A stretch of 43,366 nucleotides of DNA from Pseudomonadota bacterium. GTDB lineage: Bacteria > Pseudomonadota > Gammaproteobacteria > Burkholderiales > Burkholderiaceae_E. Positions 9,624-21,874 of this stretch are shown here, one piece after another. A program made the position numbers and the translations under genes. The notes under the pieces are model-generated. The model saw only the letters and a list, made by a program, of their open reading frames with translations, was not told the DNA's origin and made no database searches. The DNA lies in contig JAKPAM010000270.1 in the NCBI GenBank assembly GCA_029779435.1, positions 1 to 43,366 on the forward strand, read 5' to 3'. Each line of letters starts with the position of its first letter. The stretch's first letter is position 1.

Positions 9624-11078
9624 TCAACGGTCGGGGGCGTAGGGATTGTTCGTGCTGCGGAACTCGATGCGCAGCGGCGTCCCTTCGAGCTTGAACTGCT
9701 CGCGGAACCAGCCTTCGAGATAGCGGCGGTAGGTATCCGAGATCGCGTCCAGCGCGTTGCCGTGGATGACGACGATCGGCGGATTCTGCCCTCCCTGGTG
9801 CGCGTAGCGCATCTTGGGCCGGAACAGACCCCGTCGCGGCGGCGCCTGCCGCTCGACCGCCTGCTGCAGCATGCGGGTCAGCTTGGGCGTCGACAGCTTG
9901 CGGGTGGCGGCCGCGAAAGCCGCATCGACCGAGCGCATCACGGCGTTGACGCCCTTGCCCTGCAACGCCGAGATGAAATGCATGCGGGCGAATCGCAGGA
10001 AATACAGCTTGCGATCCAGATCCAGCTTGACGGCCTCTCGCCGCTCCTCGTCGACGGCGTCCCATTTGTTGACGACGATGACCAGCGCACGGCCTGCTTC
10101 GAGGATGAACCCGGCGATGTTCGCATCCTGGTCGGCGACGTCCTGCGTCGCGTCGAGCATCAGCACGCAAACGTTCGAATCCTCGATCGCCTGCAGGGTC
10201 TTGACCACCGAGAACTTCTCGATCGTGTCCGAGACCTTGCCGCGCCGGCGCACGCCGGCGGTATCGACCAGCGTATAGGGCTTGCCGTGCCGCTCGAAAT
10301 CGATCGCGACCGCGTCCCGCGTCGTGCCGGGCTGGTCGAACGCGATCAACCGCTCTTCGCCGAGCAGCGTGTTGATCAGCGTCGACTTGCCGGCGTTCGG
10401 GCGGCCGACGACGGCCACCCTGAGCCGCCGCGGCCCTTCTTCCTGCTCGCCAGCGGAGGATGCATCGGCGGCGCCTTCGGCCTGCGGACCGGCATCGCCA
10501 TCGCCATCGCCAGTGGATTCGTCGGCGGGATCGACTGGGGCGGACACGCCGGCCGCACGCGCTTCGGCCGCCAGATCCGCGTCGATCAGCGCCAACGCAT
10601 GACGAACCAGTTCGCCGATGCCGTCGCCGTGCGCCGACGAGATCGCGACGGTGTCGCCGAAGCCCATTTCGTGGAACTCGGCCAGCACCTGCTCGCGGGG
10701 CATGCCCTCGGCCTTGTTGACGGCCAGGATGAGCCGGCGCGCGGTGCGGCGCAGCTCGGTGGCGATCGTCCCGTCGTGCCCGGTCATGCCGGCGCGCGCG
10801 TCGCACAGAAAGATCACGCAATCGGCTTCGATGACCGCCTGCCGCGCCTGCCGCGCCATCTGCACGGCGATGCCGGTCTTGGCCACCGGCTCGAAGCCGC
10901 CGGTGTCGATGACGATGAACGATCGGTCGTCGATCCAGGCGGTGCCGTAGTGCCGATCGCGAGTCAGCCCGGGCACGTCGGCCACCAACGCGGCGCGGCT
11001 GCGCGTGAGCCGATTGAACAGCGTCGACTTGCCGACATTGGGTCGGCCGACCAGCGCGATGACCGGGGTGCGCTGCAT
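9624..11078 (-). CDS. der: Ribosome assembly GTPase Der
   Basis: Der (EngA) has two tandem GTPase domains and a KH-like C-terminal domain, and is needed for 50S maturation. G domain 1 shows GRPNVGKS (11-18), TRDRHYG and DTGGFE. G domain 2 shows GRPNAGKS (about 223-230), [16 protein letters not shown] and NKWD. The KH-like end contains [20 protein letters not shown]. The product is 484 residues, longer than the usual 440-460. The excess is an acidic Gly/Asp/Glu-rich linker of about 45 residues between the G domains ([20 protein letters not shown]). The ATG follows the bamB stop by one base (TGACATG), so the two are translationally coupled. Confidence 0.96.
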   Translation of the reverse strand: MQRTPVIALVGRPNVGKSTLFNRLTRSRAALVADVPGLTRDRHYGTAWIDDRSFIVIDTGGFEPVAKTGIAVQMARQARQAVIEADCVIFLCDARAGMTGHDGTIATELRRTARRLILAVNKAEGMPREQVLAEFHEMGFGDTVAISSAHGDGIGELVRHALALIDADLAAEARAAGVSAPVDPADESTGDGDGDAGPQAEGAADASSAGEQEEGPRRLRVAVVGRPNAGKSTLINTLLGEERLIAFDQPGTTRDAVAIDFERHGKPYTLVDTAGVRRRGKVSDTIEKFSVVKTLQAIEDSNVCVLMLDATQDVADQDANIAGFILEAGRALVIVVNKWDAVDEERREAVKLDLDRKLYFLRFARMHFISALQGKGVNAVMRSVDAAFAAATRKLSTPKLTRMLQQAVERQAPPRRGLFRPKMRYAHQGGQNPPIVVIHGNALDAISDTYRRYLEGWFREQFKLEGTPLRIEFRSTNNPYAPDR

Positions 11079-11079
11079 G

Positions 11080-12270
11080 TCAGCGCGCCAGCCGCAGCGC
11101 GTACAGGCTGCCCGAGGACGTCTGCACGGCCACCATACCGCCCGCCGCCACCGGCCTGCCGAGGATCGCGCTGCCATCGGTCGTCACGCGCCCGATCGTC
11201 GAGCCGTCTTCGCGACCCAGCGCGTGGACACGGCCGGCGGCATCGCCGAACAGCACGGCGTCGTCGGTCAGCAAGGCGGCCGCCAGTCCGCGCAACGCGT
11301 ATTGCTGGTTGCGCCAGACGCTGGCCCCCGCGCTGGTGAACGCGTGAACCGACTCCTTGTCGTCGACCAGCACGACCAACCGCGAATCCATCGACGGACC
11401 GGTCGCCGACGCGACGTCGCGGATCCACGCGGGGCGCCCCGTCCCGGCGTCGAAGCAGCCGAACCGCCCCTGGTACGACGCCGCGCACAGACGCGAGCCG
11501 ACGACAGGCACGTCACCGACCACGTCGGCGATGCGCTCGATCTCGTTCGATCCGCGCGGCTGGGATACCGCGGTCTCCCAGCGCACGGCGCCGCTCTCGA
11601 CGCTGAGCGCCACGACCCGGCCCCCCGGCATCCCCGCGTACACGACGCCCGCGTCGATCGTCATCGACTGCGTCTGGCGCAGGACCAGCGGCGGATTCTG
11701 GCGTTGGAACATCCACCGGCGGTTGCCGCTCGCAGCGTCGAACGCGAAGATCCGGTTGCTGCTCGTCCGCACGACGACGAGGCCCTCGCCGACCAGCGGA
11801 ACGGCGACCGCCTCGCTGTCGATCGGCGCGGTCCAGCGCGTCTTGCCATCCCCGCCCAGGGCCACGATGTTGCCGTCCCGCGTCGCGACGACAGCCACCT
11901 CGCCATCGGTGCCGACACCCGACAGCAGCGGCTTGTCCAGATCGACTTCCCACGCGAGCTTGCCGGATTCGACATCGACGCGGAACACGCGCCCCTTGCT
12001 GGAAGCGGCCCACAGGCTGCCCTGCGCGTACGCGGGTTCGAAGCCCAGACCGGCCGGTCCGATCCGCTGCCGCCATGCGACAGTCAAAGCGGAAGCGCCG
12101 GTGATCGCCGGCAGTTCTGCGGGCTGAGGCTTGCCGCTGCCGAACAGGCTGCAGCCGGCCACGGCCAGCATCAACGCGAACACGGCCGATCGGCGGGCCA
12201 GACTGCAAGCCGTCCGGCAAGCCGGACTGCTTGCCGGACGGAGAACCGCCCGGCTCATCATGCTGCTCAA
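11080..12270 (-). CDS. bamB: Outer membrane assembly lipoprotein BamB (TTG start)
   Basis: BamB is the beta-propeller lipoprotein of the BAM complex, which folds outer-membrane proteins. The 396-residue product has a signal peptide with lipobox VAGC (Cys40) and then repeated PQQ/propeller blades such as [35 protein letters not shown] and [17 protein letters not shown]. The start is decided by a GGAGGA at 12279-12284 eight bases before a TTG at 12270. The TTG overlaps the TGA of the upstream TPR gene (TTGA); the two ATGs further down are too far from the Shine-Dalgarno. It sits between yfgM and der, as in many proteobacteria. Confidence 0.93.
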   Translation of the reverse strand: MSSMMSRAVLRPASSPACRTACSLARRSAVFALMLAVAGCSLFGSGKPQPAELPAITGASALTVAWRQRIGPAGLGFEPAYAQGSLWAASSKGRVFRVDVESGKLAWEVDLDKPLLSGVGTDGEVAVVATRDGNIVALGGDGKTRWTAPIDSEAVAVPLVGEGLVVVRTSSNRIFAFDAASGNRRWMFQRQNPPLVLRQTQSMTIDAGVVYAGMPGGRVVALSVESGAVRWETAVSQPRGSNEIERIADVVGDVPVVGSRLCAASYQGRFGCFDAGTGRPAWIRDVASATGPSMDSRLVVLVDDKESVHAFTSAGASVWRNQQYALRGLAAALLTDDAVLFGDAAGRVHALGREDGSTIGRVTTDGSAILGRPVAAGGMVAVQTSSGSLYALRLAR

Positions 12271-12905
12271 GATCCGGTTCCTCCAAGGCCTTCGAGCTTG
12301 ACTTCGATCAGCCTGCGCAGCGGGCTGCCATCCTGCGTCTTGTCCAACGCGAGCTTGTACGCGGCCCGCGCCTCGTCGGCCTTGCCCTGGGCGGCGAGCA
12401 CATCGCCGCGCCGATCGGCGAACAGCCCCGCGAATGCGTCGGACGGCGCGGCGCCGAGCACCTTCAGGGCCTCGTCATACGCCTTCTCGTCGAGCAGGAC
12501 ACCGGCGAGCCGCACGCGGGCGATCTGGCGGAACTCGTCGTCCCGAGCCTTGTCCGCCGCCCACTGGAGCGGCGCACGGGCGGCCTTGGCATCACCCGCC
12601 TCCAGATAAGCCTTGGCGGCCAGCAGCGCGGCCATCTGGCCATACACGGTGCCACCGTACTTCTCGAAGATCGTCCCGGCCGCTTCCTTGACCTTGTCCA
12701 GGTCCCGGGCCGTGGCTGCCTGCTGCAATTGGCCGTACGCGATCGCCGCATCCGCGGCCTGGCTCGCCTGGTAGCGCTGCCAACCCATGTACGCGGCCAC
12801 CGTCAGCAAGACGACCGTCACCACCGTCAGCAACTGGTTGCCCCAACGGTTCCAGAAGGCCTTGATGCCTTCGATCTCTTCCTGTTCCTGCAAGTCGTAG
12901 GCCAT
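12267..12905 (-). CDS. YfgM-like TPR membrane protein
   Basis: This 212-residue protein begins MAYDLQEQEEIEGIKAFWNR and has a single membrane helix at about 24-42 followed by a periplasmic Ala-rich helical region of TPR type (TPR_21/YfgM family). The YfgM family works beside the SecYEG translocon and the chaperone PpiD in periplasmic protein handling. Its position between hisS and bamB is conserved. The region ends [16 protein letters not shown], the usual terminal helix. The start ATG has only a weak upstream Shine-Dalgarno. The stop overlaps the bamB TTG start. Confidence 0.88.
   Translation of the reverse strand: MAYDLQEQEEIEGIKAFWNRWGNQLLTVVTVVLLTVAAYMGWQRYQASQAADAAIAYGQLQQAATARDLDKVKEAAGTIFEKYGGTVYGQMAALLAAKAYLEAGDAKAARAPLQWAADKARDDEFRQIARVRLAGVLLDEKAYDEALKVLGAAPSDAFAGLFADRRGDVLAAQGKADEARAAYKLALDKTQDGSPLRRLIEVKLEGLGGTGS
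12279..12284 (-). promoter_or_regulatory. Shine-Dalgarno that fixes the bamB TTG start
   Basis: GGAGGA on the minus strand lies inside the end of the upstream gene, eight bases before the TTG at 12270. It is a perfect anti-16S match at optimal spacing and favours TTG over the ATGs at 12261 and 12258. Confidence 0.75.
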
Positions 12906-12974
12906 GCACCAACGTCCCGATCATTACCTTGTCATCATGGCGCCGCCCGCCGGGCGCGCCGCCTTCGCCAGCCG

Positions 12975-14372
12975 CTAGTGCCGCGTCATCTTGGCGCCAT
13001 TTTCGCCGTCGGCCTCGTCGCCGTCCTCGTCCGCCGACGCGACGTCCAGGTCGATGAGGTCGTCGTCATCGTCGTCTTCGTCCTGCGCGATCAGCGCCGC
13101 GATCACGCGTTCGATCGCTTCGGCGGCCGGGACGCGGATCTGCTGCGTGCCGGCATCGTGCGCGTCGGCACGCAGCCACTTGATCGAGACCTCGCCGCGC
13201 GCCAACTCGTCCTCGCCCAGCACCAGCGCCAGCACTGCACCGCTGGCGTCGGCCCGCTTGAACTGCGACTTGAAACTGCCGCCCCCGGCGTGACAGACGA
13301 CGTCGACCCCGGCATCTCGCAACCGCTCGGCGAGATTCAGCGCGGCGGTGTCGGACGGCAATCCGCCATTGTGAACGATGTAGACGTCGCACATCGGCGC
13401 ATCGGCCGCCTGTCGCGCGGCATCGCGCATCAGGTCGAGCACCCGTTCGACGCCCATCGCGAAACCGCTGGCCGGCGCGTCCTTGCCGCCGAGCATCGCG
13501 ATCAATGGATCGTAACGCCCGCCGCCGCAGATCGTCAGGCCATCGGCCGCCACCCACTCGAACACGGTCAGATTGTAGTAGTCGAGTCCGCGGACAAGGC
13601 GCGGATTGATCGTGAACGGCTGGTTCTGCGAACGCAGCAGCGCCTGCAGCGTCTCGAAGTGCGCGCGCGACGCGTCGCCGAGGTGGTCGATCAATCGCGG
13701 CGCCGCGTCGACGAGGGCTTGCATCGCCGGATTCTTGGTGTCCAGGATGCGCAGCGGATTGCTGTGCAGGCGTCGCCGCGCGTCGTCGTCGAGCTGGTCA
13801 TGGTGCGCTTCGAAATAAGCGATCAGCGCGTCACGGTGCCGGCGCCGCTCCTCGGCCGATCCCAGCGTATTGATCTCGAGCCGCACCGGCGGCAGATCGA
13901 GGTCGGTCCACAGGCGCGCGCACAACAGGATCAGCTCCGCATCCGATTCGGGGCCGGCCAGGCCCATCGACTCGGCGCCGATCTGATGGAACTGGCGATA
14001 CCGCCCTTTTTGCGGACGCTCGTGGCGGAACATCGGACCGGCGTACCAGAGCTTCTTCGGTCCGGTGTACAGCAGGTTGTGTTCGATGACCGCCCGCACG
14101 ACGCTGGCCGTATTCTCGGGCCGCAGCGTCAATGCCTCGCCGTTGAGCGAATCGACGAACGAATACATTTCCTTCTCGACGATGTCGGTGACTTCGCCGA
14201 TGCCCCGGACGAACAACCGGGTCGATTCGACGATCGGCGTGCGGATGCGCTGAAAGCCATAAGCGCGCATCACGCCCGCCACGGTGTCTTCTAGACGCTC
14301 CCAGAGCGCCTCATCGGCGGGCAGCACGTCATTCATGCCGCGCACGCCGCGGATCGGTTCGAGCTTGCTCAT
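12975..14372 (-). CDS. hisS: Histidyl-tRNA synthetase
   Basis: HisS charges tRNA-His. The class II core shows [12 protein letters not shown] near the N-terminus, motif 2 ([20 protein letters not shown]), the histidine-binding HisA loop [15 protein letters not shown] and His[15 protein letters not shown], then the C-terminal anticodon-binding domain ([10 protein letters not shown] onward). The protein is 465 residues, about 20-40 longer than most bacterial HisS. The excess is a C-terminal tail with a run of Asp (about 426-465). The start ATG begins MSKLEPIRG. It lies between ispG and yfgM in the conserved order. Confidence 0.96.
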   Translation of the reverse strand: MSKLEPIRGVRGMNDVLPADEALWERLEDTVAGVMRAYGFQRIRTPIVESTRLFVRGIGEVTDIVEKEMYSFVDSLNGEALTLRPENTASVVRAVIEHNLLYTGPKKLWYAGPMFRHERPQKGRYRQFHQIGAESMGLAGPESDAELILLCARLWTDLDLPPVRLEINTLGSAEERRRHRDALIAYFEAHHDQLDDDARRRLHSNPLRILDTKNPAMQALVDAAPRLIDHLGDASRAHFETLQALLRSQNQPFTINPRLVRGLDYYNLTVFEWVAADGLTICGGGRYDPLIAMLGGKDAPASGFAMGVERVLDLMRDAARQAADAPMCDVYIVHNGGLPSDTAALNLAERLRDAGVDVVCHAGGGSFKSQFKRADASGAVLALVLGEDELARGEVSIKWLRADAHDAGTQQIRVPAAEAIERVIAALIAQDEDDDDDDLIDLDVASADEDGDEADGENGAKMTRH

Positions 14373-14425
14373 GCTACGGATACAGGATTGGAGTGAACGG
14401 AGGGCAGTGCCTGTGGCGTCTCGCC

Positions 14426-15735
<1,310 letters not shown>

Positions 15736-15739
<4 letters not shown>

Positions 15740-16659
15740 GGCAGCGTCAACTTGGCGATGCCGGTCCCGGGCTGCACCCGCAGGCTCAGCGGCTTGCCGT
15801 CGAATTCGGCCTTGATCTTCTCCGCGTTGCCGAGGGTCACCGATACCGGCGTCGCGATCGGCACTTCCAGCGTCGTCTGCGCCTTCTGCGTCCCGAATGT
15901 CAGAACCTTCCCATCGTTGCGCTGGCGGATCTCGACCCAGGCATCGGCGGTAAACGACAGCTTGAGCACCGGACCGGCCGGCGCGGGCGGCGCGGCGGGG
16001 GCCGCCGGCTCGGTCGTCGCGGCTTCGGGCGTCGGCGCGGCCGGCGCGGGAACCAGCGGCTGCGGGATCGGGACCGCCGTCGGATCACCGCCGGCCGGCG
16101 CCGGCGTCAATGCCGCACCCGGCGTGGACGTGGCCGCCCCGCCGCCAAGCGACGGCGTGATCGGCACGTTCTCGATACGGCCGCCGCCGGGCGCCGATCC
16201 GGACGTCGTCGACTCGGTCGAGGCCTTGCCCCCGAAGAACGAGGGAATCCGCGACAGATCGGCATCACGACCGAAGAACAGCACCAGCGCGATGAGCGCC
16301 GCCAGCACGACGAGCGCCCAGATCCATCGGCTGCCCGACCCTCCATTGCCGAAACCCATCATGCCGCCGGGACGCAACGGTTCGTCGAGCGACGCCGCCG
16401 AGCGCAACTCGGCGGCCTTCGTCGTGCCGGCGATCGATTCGAGCAGAGGTTCGACGTCGACGCCGACGATCTTGCCGTAGTTGCGAACCGTCCCGCGCAC
16501 GAAGGACAGGCCGGGCAGCGAGGCCCAGTCACCGGTCTCGATCGCTTGCACCTGCCGCGGGTGCAGCTTGAGCTGGCGCTGAATGTCCTCGGTCGACAAT
16601 CCGCGCGATTCGCGCGCCGCGACCAACGCTTCGGCAGTCGAAATTCTCTCAGTCGTCAT
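15736..16659 (-). CDS. rodZ: RodZ-like cytoskeletal/HTH membrane protein
   Basis: RodZ links the MreB cytoskeleton to the cell-wall machinery. The 307-residue product has an N-terminal Cro-type helix-turn-helix ([47 protein letters not shown]), a membrane helix at about 111-130 ([20 protein letters not shown]), a Pro/Ala-rich periplasmic linker, and a C-terminal DUF4115 domain ([12 protein letters not shown]...[29 protein letters not shown]). I choose the ATG at 16659, with AGTGGA five bases upstream; a GTG at 16668 would add three residues. It overlaps pilF by 11 bases and ispG by 4. Confidence 0.9.
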
Positions 16660-17554
16660 ACTGTCCACTCAGCAACAGCGCTGTCTCACGGGATTGCGGG
16701 AAACGGCGACGCAACTGCGCGCCATAGCTGGCCTCGACCTCGCGATTGCCCGCCAGGCGCTCGATGCGCAGCGCCAGCCACAAGACCTGGGGCGACAAGT
16801 CGTACATCGACATCAGCCGTTGCTGGTATTGACGGGCGCGTTCGATGTTACGTCGCTTCAGGTACAGATCGGCGAGCTGGAAGTGCGCGACAGGGTCTCT
16901 GGGATCCGCCTGCAACGCGCGCAGGAACAACGACTCGGCGCCGGCCTCGTCCCCCTGCTTGAGGGTGCACAGACCGGCGTTGCGCAACGCCAGGGCGGGC
17001 GTTCGATAGAGCGGATCACGCAGCGCGATCGTGAAGCGCTCGAGCGCCTGGCTGATCCGGTCCGTCTGGCACAGGTACCAGCCGTAGTTGTTGTTCAGGT
17101 CCGGATCATTCGGCGCCAATCGCATCGCCTGTGCGAAGCTGTCGTCGGCCTTGTCGCGCTCACCCAGATCCATGTAGACGAGCCCCTGCACGCCATAGGC
17201 CTGCGCATAGGTCGGATCGATCGCCAGCGCCTGGCGCAACTCGCCCAGCGCCACCGGAAAATTGCGCTGCTGGTAATAGCCGGCGCCCAGTTCGGTGCGG
17301 ATCCGCGCGCGACGACGGACGTCGGATTCCTCCAGCGAATCGGGCAATGCGGCGGGGCGCGCCGCCTGTGACAGCCCCTCGCCTTGCGCGGAAGCGGGGG
17401 CCGACGGATTGACGCACCCGGCGGCCAGCGCGCCAGCGAAGATCGCCACCCCCAGCAGCAGACGGCTCACGGCATTGGCCGGGGGGACGTCGGCGGGCAG
17501 CGATGGCGACGATGGACACATCGGCGCGCGCGGCGCCACGAACCGGACGATCAT
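16649..17554 (-). CDS. pilF: Type IV pilus biogenesis lipoprotein PilF/PilW (TPR)
   Basis: PilF (PilW) is an outer-membrane lipoprotein pilotin that places the secretin PilQ. The 301-residue product has a signal sequence with lipobox AAGC (Cys47 from the ATG at 17554) and six or so TPR helices ([70 protein letters not shown]). The ATG overlaps the rlmN stop as ATGA. The region before the hydrophobic core is unusually long, so an internal ATG at 17521 is possible. It is the only pilus-assembly gene in the window and may be regulated in function by the Pil-Chp operon at 25820-34088. Confidence 0.9.
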   Translation of the reverse strand: MIVRFVAPRAPMCPSSPSLPADVPPANAVSRLLLGVAIFAGALAAGCVNPSAPASAQGEGLSQAARPAALPDSLEESDVRRRARIRTELGAGYYQQRNFPVALGELRQALAIDPTYAQAYGVQGLVYMDLGERDKADDSFAQAMRLAPNDPDLNNNYGWYLCQTDRISQALERFTIALRDPLYRTPALALRNAGLCTLKQGDEAGAESLFLRALQADPRDPVAHFQLADLYLKRRNIERARQYQQRLMSMYDLSPQVLWLALRIERLAGNREVEASYGAQLRRRFPQSRETALLLSGQYDD

Positions 17555-18723
17555 GAGCGTACCTCGGCCACCTCGATCACGCGACGGGCGTTGCGCTCGG
17601 CGACGCGCGTGCGGTCGAGCACTTCGCCGGCCAACTGGCCGCACGCGGCATCGATGTCGTCCCCCCGAGTCTTGCGCACCGTCGTCACGATGCCGGCATC
17701 GATCAGGCGTTGCGCGAACTGCTTGACGCGCGCCGGAGGCGACTTGACCAGTCCGGAGGCGGGAAACGGATTGAACGGAATCAGGTTGAATTTGCACGGC
17801 AGCCCGCGCACGCGTTCGATCAGCTCGATGGCATGCGCGTCCGAATCGTTGATGCCGTCGAGCATCACGTATTCGAAGGTGATGAAGTCGCGCGGCGCGC
17901 GCTCCAGATACCGATGACACGCGGCCAGCAGCTCGCCGAGCGGATACTTGCGATTGAGCGGCACCAGGCGGTCGCGCAGCGCGTCGTTCGGCGCATGCAG
18001 CGACACGGCCAGCGCCACCGGGCAGTCGTCGCGCAGCCGATCCATCATCGGGACGACCCCGGACGTCGAGACCGTGACCCGGCGCCGCGACAAGCCGTAC
18101 GCATGATCATCGAGCATCAGCCGCAGCGCCGACAGCGTCGCCGCATAGTTCTGCAACGGCTCGCCCATGCCCATGAAGACGACGTTGCTGACCGGCCGCC
18201 CGACGATCGAGGCGCCGGCATCATCGTCATCGTCGACGCCGGAAGGCGCCGGCCCCGCGATTCGCGCGGTCGGCGACCCGGCCAGCAAGCGGTTGGCGAG
18301 CCATAACTGGCCGACGACTTCGGCCGCGGTCAGGTTGCGGCTGAACCCCTGATGGCCGGTCGAGCAGAACAGGCAGTTGACCGCGCAGCCGGCCTGCGTC
18401 GAGATGCAAAGCGTGCCGCGGGCCGTTTCGGGAATGAACACGGCTTCGACCGCGTTGCCCTGGCCGACGTCGAACAGCCACTTGCGGGTGCCATCGGCCG
18501 ACAGGTGATCGCGCAGGATCGACGGGGGACTCACCTCGGCGTCGGCCTCGAGCCTCGCCCGCAGCGACTTGGCCAGATCCGTCATCGCGCCGAATTCGGC
18601 TTCGCCCCGCTGATGGATCCATCGCAGCAATTGCCGGGCGCGAAACGCCTTCTCGCCGCGCGCTTCGCACCAGCGAACCAATCCGTCAGGATCAAGTCCG
18701 AGCAGGTTCGTCCGCGAATCCAT
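17551..18723 (-). CDS. rlmN: 23S rRNA/tRNA adenine-C2 methyltransferase RlmN
   Basis: RlmN is a radical-SAM enzyme that methylates C2 of A2503 in 23S rRNA and A37 in tRNAs. The 390-residue product has the radical-SAM cluster motif as C113-x3-C117-x2-C120 (GCAVNCLFC), followed by [33 protein letters not shown], and a C-terminal catalytic cysteine at about 361 ([13 protein letters not shown]). An Asp-rich insertion ([11 protein letters not shown]) lies between the CxxxCxxC region and the GMGEP motif. A GGAGG lies ten bases before the ATG; a TTG three bases upstream is a possible alternative. Confidence 0.96.
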   Translation of the reverse strand: MDSRTNLLGLDPDGLVRWCEARGEKAFRARQLLRWIHQRGEAEFGAMTDLAKSLRARLEADAEVSPPSILRDHLSADGTRKWLFDVGQGNAVEAVFIPETARGTLCISTQAGCAVNCLFCSTGHQGFSRNLTAAEVVGQLWLANRLLAGSPTARIAGPAPSGVDDDDDAGASIVGRPVSNVVFMGMGEPLQNYAATLSALRLMLDDHAYGLSRRRVTVSTSGVVPMMDRLRDDCPVALAVSLHAPNDALRDRLVPLNRKYPLGELLAACHRYLERAPRDFITFEYVMLDGINDSDAHAIELIERVRGLPCKFNLIPFNPFPASGLVKSPPARVKQFAQRLIDAGIVTTVRKTRGDDIDAACGQLAGEVLDRTRVAERNARRVIEVAEVRS

Positions 18724-18832
18724 CAAAAGCAAGCCTCCGTGAAGGGCCGACGTCGGCAAGCCGCCGTCCGGGGCGCCGACATCGTCGCCGCACCGCCCTG
18801 CTGCGGACGCGAAGCGATCAACGCGCCGACGC

Positions 18833-19267
18833 TCAGCGGGCGTAGATTTCCAATGCCGGGAAGAAGAACGCGATTTCCACCGCGGCCGTCTCCGGCGCAT
18901 CCGAGCCGTGCACCGCATTCGCGTCGATGCTGTCGGCGAAATCGGCGCGAATCGTGCCGGCCGCGGCTTTCTTGGGATCCGTCGCGCCCATCAGGTCACG
19001 ATTCTTCAGGATCGCCCCTTCGCCTTCGAGCACCTGGATCATCACCGGGCCCGACACCATGAAATCGACCAGGTCCTTGAAGAAGGGCCGCTCGCGATGC
19101 ACGCCGTAAAACGCCTCGGCTTCGACGCGTGACAGGTGCTTCATCCGGGCAGCGACTACCTTGAGGCCGGCCTTCTCGAAACGGGAATAGATTTCACCGA
19201 TGACGTTCTTGGCGACGGCATCGGGTTTGATGATGGAAAGCGTGCGTTCGGTCGACGATGCGGCCAT
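18833..19267 (-). CDS. ndk: Nucleoside diphosphate kinase
   Basis: Ndk transfers the gamma-phosphate between nucleoside tri- and diphosphates via a phosphohistidine. The 144-residue product is complete: [18 protein letters not shown] with Lys14, [19 protein letters not shown]-type [17 protein letters not shown], and the active-site His120 in NAVHGSD, then the FFFPALEIY end. It begins [10 protein letters not shown]. It is the first gene of the long minus-strand cluster and has its own promoter at 19438-19446. A 109-bp gap separates it from rlmN. Confidence 0.98.
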   Translation of the reverse strand: MAASSTERTLSIIKPDAVAKNVIGEIYSRFEKAGLKVVAARMKHLSRVEAEAFYGVHRERPFFKDLVDFMVSGPVMIQVLEGEGAILKNRDLMGATDPKKAAAGTIRADFADSIDANAVHGSDAPETAAVEIAFFFPALEIYAR

Positions 19268-19437
19268 GATGACTGGGCTCCAGCTTAGCGGGTATTCTGT
19301 GTTTTTCCGGCGTCTTCCGGCGCCAAGCGCGGAGCTATCGAGGGGAAGAACGAGGAAAAGCAGTGAGAAAAACGGTGAAAAAACAGAGAGAAAAGAGTCA
19401 GTTACGGATAATTCTACAGGATTCCCCTGAATAGGCG

Positions 19438-19446
19438 ATTTTACCA
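19438..19446 (-). promoter_or_regulatory. Extended -10 promoter of ndk
   Basis: The minus strand reads TGGTAAAAT, an extended -10 (TGnTAAAAT, five of six -10 matches). No good -35 precedes it, as is common with extended -10 elements. Transcription would start near 19431, leaving a 160-nt leader. Confidence 0.5.
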
Positions 19447-19551
19447 CAATCGGGTCGCCGGCCAGCGACGGCGGGAGACCTCGCCCGGTCCGCCATGAAC
19501 CCGCGCCGGTCGGCTCGGGGCCCATCCGCCCCCTTTTCGGGTCAGTCTCGG

Positions 19552-19580
19552 TTGAAAATTCCTGACTACTACCTTACATT
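19552..19580 (+). promoter_or_regulatory. Sigma-70 promoter of the BI-1 family gene
   Basis: TTGAAA (19552-19557) and TACATT (19575-19580) are separated by exactly 17 bp and lie 37 bp before the ATG. GGAG precedes the ATG by nine to twelve bases. Confidence 0.65.
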
Positions 19581-19616
19581 GAGTCCATTGTCCCTCTTTC
19601 CTGTGGAGATACCCGC

Positions 19617-20324
19617 ATGTCTGTCGAACGCCATAAACTGACCCCTGCCGGCTACGGCGCGGGCTCGGTCAGCTCGCCCGTCGTACGCAACCGCGTACTG
19701 CGCAACACCTACTGGCTGCTCGCGCTGTCACTGGTGCCGACCGTGATCGGCGCCTGGGTCGGCATCGCCACCGGATTTTCGATATTCGCCGGAAACCCGA
19801 TGATGGGCTTCGTCGCCTTCATGGCGATCGCCTTCGGATTCTTCTGGGGCATCCAGAAGACCAAGGACAGCGGCATGGGCGTGGCGCTGCTGCTCGCGTT
19901 CACGTTCTTCATGGGCCTCATGCTGTCCCGGCTGGTCGGCCACGTGCTCGGCTATTCGAACGGCGCATCGCTGGTGATGACCGCGTTCGGCGGCACGGCG
20001 GTGATCTTCGGCGCCATGGCCACCGTGGCGACCGTGTCCAAGCGCGATTTCAGCGGCCTGGGCAAATGGCTGTTCGTCGGCATGCTGATCGTGCTGGTCG
20101 GCGCCGTCGCCAACATCTTCCTGCAGATGCCGGCGCTGATGCTGACGATCTCGGTCCTGGCGATCGCGGTGTTTTCGCTGTTCATGCTGTTCGACGTCCA
20201 GCGCGTGGTCAACGGCGGCGAGACCAACTACGTGATGGCCACGCTGTCGATCTACCTGAACATCTACAACGTGTTCAGCAACCTGCTGGCCCTGCTGGGC
20301 ATCTTCGGCGGCGATCGCGACTAA
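19617..20324 (+). CDS. BAX inhibitor-1/YccA family membrane protein
   Basis: This 235-residue protein has about seven hydrophobic helices from residue 29 on, the layout of the BAX inhibitor-1/YccA/YbhL family. Typical segments are RNTYWLLALSLVPTVIGAWVG, the mid-protein FGGTAVIFGAMATVATVSKRDFSGLGKWLF, and the end FDVQRVVNGGETNYVMATLSIYLNIYNVF, which holds the conserved Asp and Asn/Tyr residues of the pore region. YccA in E. coli interacts with and modulates FtsH, a possible link with the nearby hflKC genes, but that is inference. It is a single-gene unit with its own promoter and a hairpin at 20344-20368. Confidence 0.92.
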   Translation: MSVERHKLTPAGYGAGSVSSPVVRNRVLRNTYWLLALSLVPTVIGAWVGIATGFSIFAGNPMMGFVAFMAIAFGFFWGIQKTKDSGMGVALLLAFTFFMGLMLSRLVGHVLGYSNGASLVMTAFGGTAVIFGAMATVATVSKRDFSGLGKWLFVGMLIVLVGAVANIFLQMPALMLTISVLAIAVFSLFMLFDVQRVVNGGETNYVMATLSIYLNIYNVFSNLLALLGIFGGDRD

Positions 20325-20343
20325 TCACCGGCCTTAGGCACGA

Positions 20344-20368
20344 GCCTCGCCCTTCTTCAGGGCGAGGC
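20344..20368 (+). terminator. Hairpin after the BI-1 gene
   Basis: GCCTCGCCCT and AGGGCGAGGC form a perfect 10-bp stem with loop TCTTC, 20 bp after the stop codon. It lacks a T tract on either strand, so it is a terminator-like structure rather than a classical one. It could also act on the minus strand behind rlmD, whose stop lies 90 bp away. Confidence 0.5.
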
Positions 20369-20457
20369 GGCTGATGACATCCGTCCGGACCGCGCGGTGC
20401 GTTCATCGCCGCCGCGCGCGGCAGAACCCGGAGCCGGTGGTTCGAGCCAGGCTCGCG

Positions 20458-21870
20458 TCAAGCCGGCTGCGCGATGGCCCGGCCAGGCACCGGTTCGAAG
20501 ACGGCGATCGATTCGACATGCGATGTGTGCGGAAACATGTTGATCGCGCCAGCCGCCACCAATCGATAACCCCCGGTATGCACGAGCACCCCGGCGTCGC
20601 GGGCGAGCGTCGCCGGATTGCACGACACGTAGACGATGCGCCGCACGGCGCGCGGATCCGCGGCGATCGCCTTGGCGATCTCGAGCGCACCTTCTCGGGG
20701 CGGATCGATCAACACGCGATCGAACCCTCCCAGTTCACGCCACGCCGATGGCGTCATGTCGAACAGGTTGGCCGTGCGGAATTCGACGCGGTCCTGCAAT
20801 CCGTTGACCGTCGCGTTCTGCGTCGCCCGGGTCGTCAGTGTCGCGCTGCCCTCGATCCCGAGCACGCGCCCTTCTCCGCCGACCCGCCGTGCCAACGGCA
20901 ACGAGAAGTTGCCCAGGCCGCAGAACAGATCGGCGACCGTCTCGCCCGGCTGGCAATCGAGCAGGCGCACGGCTCGTCCGACCAGCACGCGATTGACGTC
21001 GTGATTGACCTGCGTGAAATCGGTCGGCAGGAACGGCATCCGCACGCCGAACTCCGGTAGCGAATAGGCGAGCCGGGAAACCGGCGCACCGCCGTCGGAA
21101 ACGGGTTGGCCGTCGGCCAGCAGCACGATGCTGTCCGGCCCCTTGGGCTGCAGCCAGATCTCCAGGCCATGCCGTCGGGAGAACGCCAACAGCGCCTGCC
21201 TGTCGGCGTCGGACGCGGGCTCGATGACCCGGAAGACCAGCGCCAGCACGCCATCACCGATCGCCATTTCGATCTGCGGCATCCGATCGCGGATCGAGAG
21301 CCCGGCCACCAGTTCGCGCAGCGGCAGCAGCAGCGCCGAAACCCTGGCGGGCAGCACATGGCATTCGCGCATGTCGGCGACGTAGCTCGACCCGCGCTCG
21401 TGGAAGCCGACCAGTACGCCGCCCTTCTTCTCGACGTGCCGCACCGACAGGCGCGCACGCTGGCGGTACCCCCATGTCGGCCCGGCCAGCGGACGCAGGA
21501 TCGTCTCGGGCCGAAGCCCCCCGGCCAGGTGCAGGAACTGGTCCTCGAGCACGCGCTGCTTGATCGCCAGTTGTCCGCGCGCATCCATGTGCTGCATCGA
21601 GCAGCCGCCGCAAACGCCGAAATGCGGACAGCGCGGCACGACGCGCAGCGAGCTTTCGCGCAGCACCTCGGCGGTCGCGGCGACGTCGAACTTGGGCTTC
21701 GAACGGACGATCGCCGCCCGTACGCGTTCGCCCGGCAGCGCACCACGCACGAATACGACCTTGCCTTCCGCGCGCGCCACGCCGTTCGCATCGAGATCGA
21801 GCGATTCGATGTCGAAGAGACGGTCGGCTACCGGCGGAGGCGCCGCCCGCCGTGTCGAGGATCGCGCCAT
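20458..21870 (-). CDS. rlmD: 23S rRNA (uracil-1939-C5)-methyltransferase RlmD
   Basis: RlmD methylates U1939 of 23S rRNA. The 470-residue product has an N-terminal TRAM domain (about 13-70, [20 protein letters not shown]), four iron-sulfur cysteines (C81, C87, C90 in [10 protein letters not shown] and C170 in MRECHVL), and the SAM-dependent methylase fold ([27 protein letters not shown]). The catalytic cysteine is about Cys417 in [12 protein letters not shown]. Its length is a little over the usual 430-450. The start ATG lies four bases from the exonuclease stop. In related genomes it sits close to nlpD and rpoS. Confidence 0.95.
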   Translation of the reverse strand: MARSSTRRAAPPPVADRLFDIESLDLDANGVARAEGKVVFVRGALPGERVRAAIVRSKPKFDVAATAEVLRESSLRVVPRCPHFGVCGGCSMQHMDARGQLAIKQRVLEDQFLHLAGGLRPETILRPLAGPTWGYRQRARLSVRHVEKKGGVLVGFHERGSSYVADMRECHVLPARVSALLLPLRELVAGLSIRDRMPQIEMAIGDGVLALVFRVIEPASDADRQALLAFSRRHGLEIWLQPKGPDSIVLLADGQPVSDGGAPVSRLAYSLPEFGVRMPFLPTDFTQVNHDVNRVLVGRAVRLLDCQPGETVADLFCGLGNFSLPLARRVGGEGRVLGIEGSATLTTRATQNATVNGLQDRVEFRTANLFDMTPSAWRELGGFDRVLIDPPREGALEIAKAIAADPRAVRRIVYVSCNPATLARDAGVLVHTGGYRLVAAGAINMFPHTSHVESIAVFEPVPGRAIAQPA

Positions 21871-21874
21871 CGCG

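Larger units (their letters stand above)
19268..19616. other. 349-bp divergent gap between ndk and the BI-1 gene
   Basis: The gap carries a minus-strand extended -10 promoter for ndk (19438-19446) and a plus-strand sigma-70 promoter for the BAX inhibitor gene (19552-19580). The ndk leader (19268-19430) is purine-rich on the plus strand, with runs of A and GAAAA between 19340 and 19400, so the ndk mRNA would have a long pyrimidine-rich leader of about 160 nt. I see no conserved riboswitch fold or gene here. Confidence 0.6.

Noticed and set aside
18833..19525. 230-codon version of ndk
   Set aside because: The added N-terminus covers the ndk promoter and is unlike the family; the ATG at 19267 gives the normal 144 residues.
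20344..20368. Hairpin as a mobile-element end
   Set aside because: There is no second copy or transposase nearby; it fits a transcription end.
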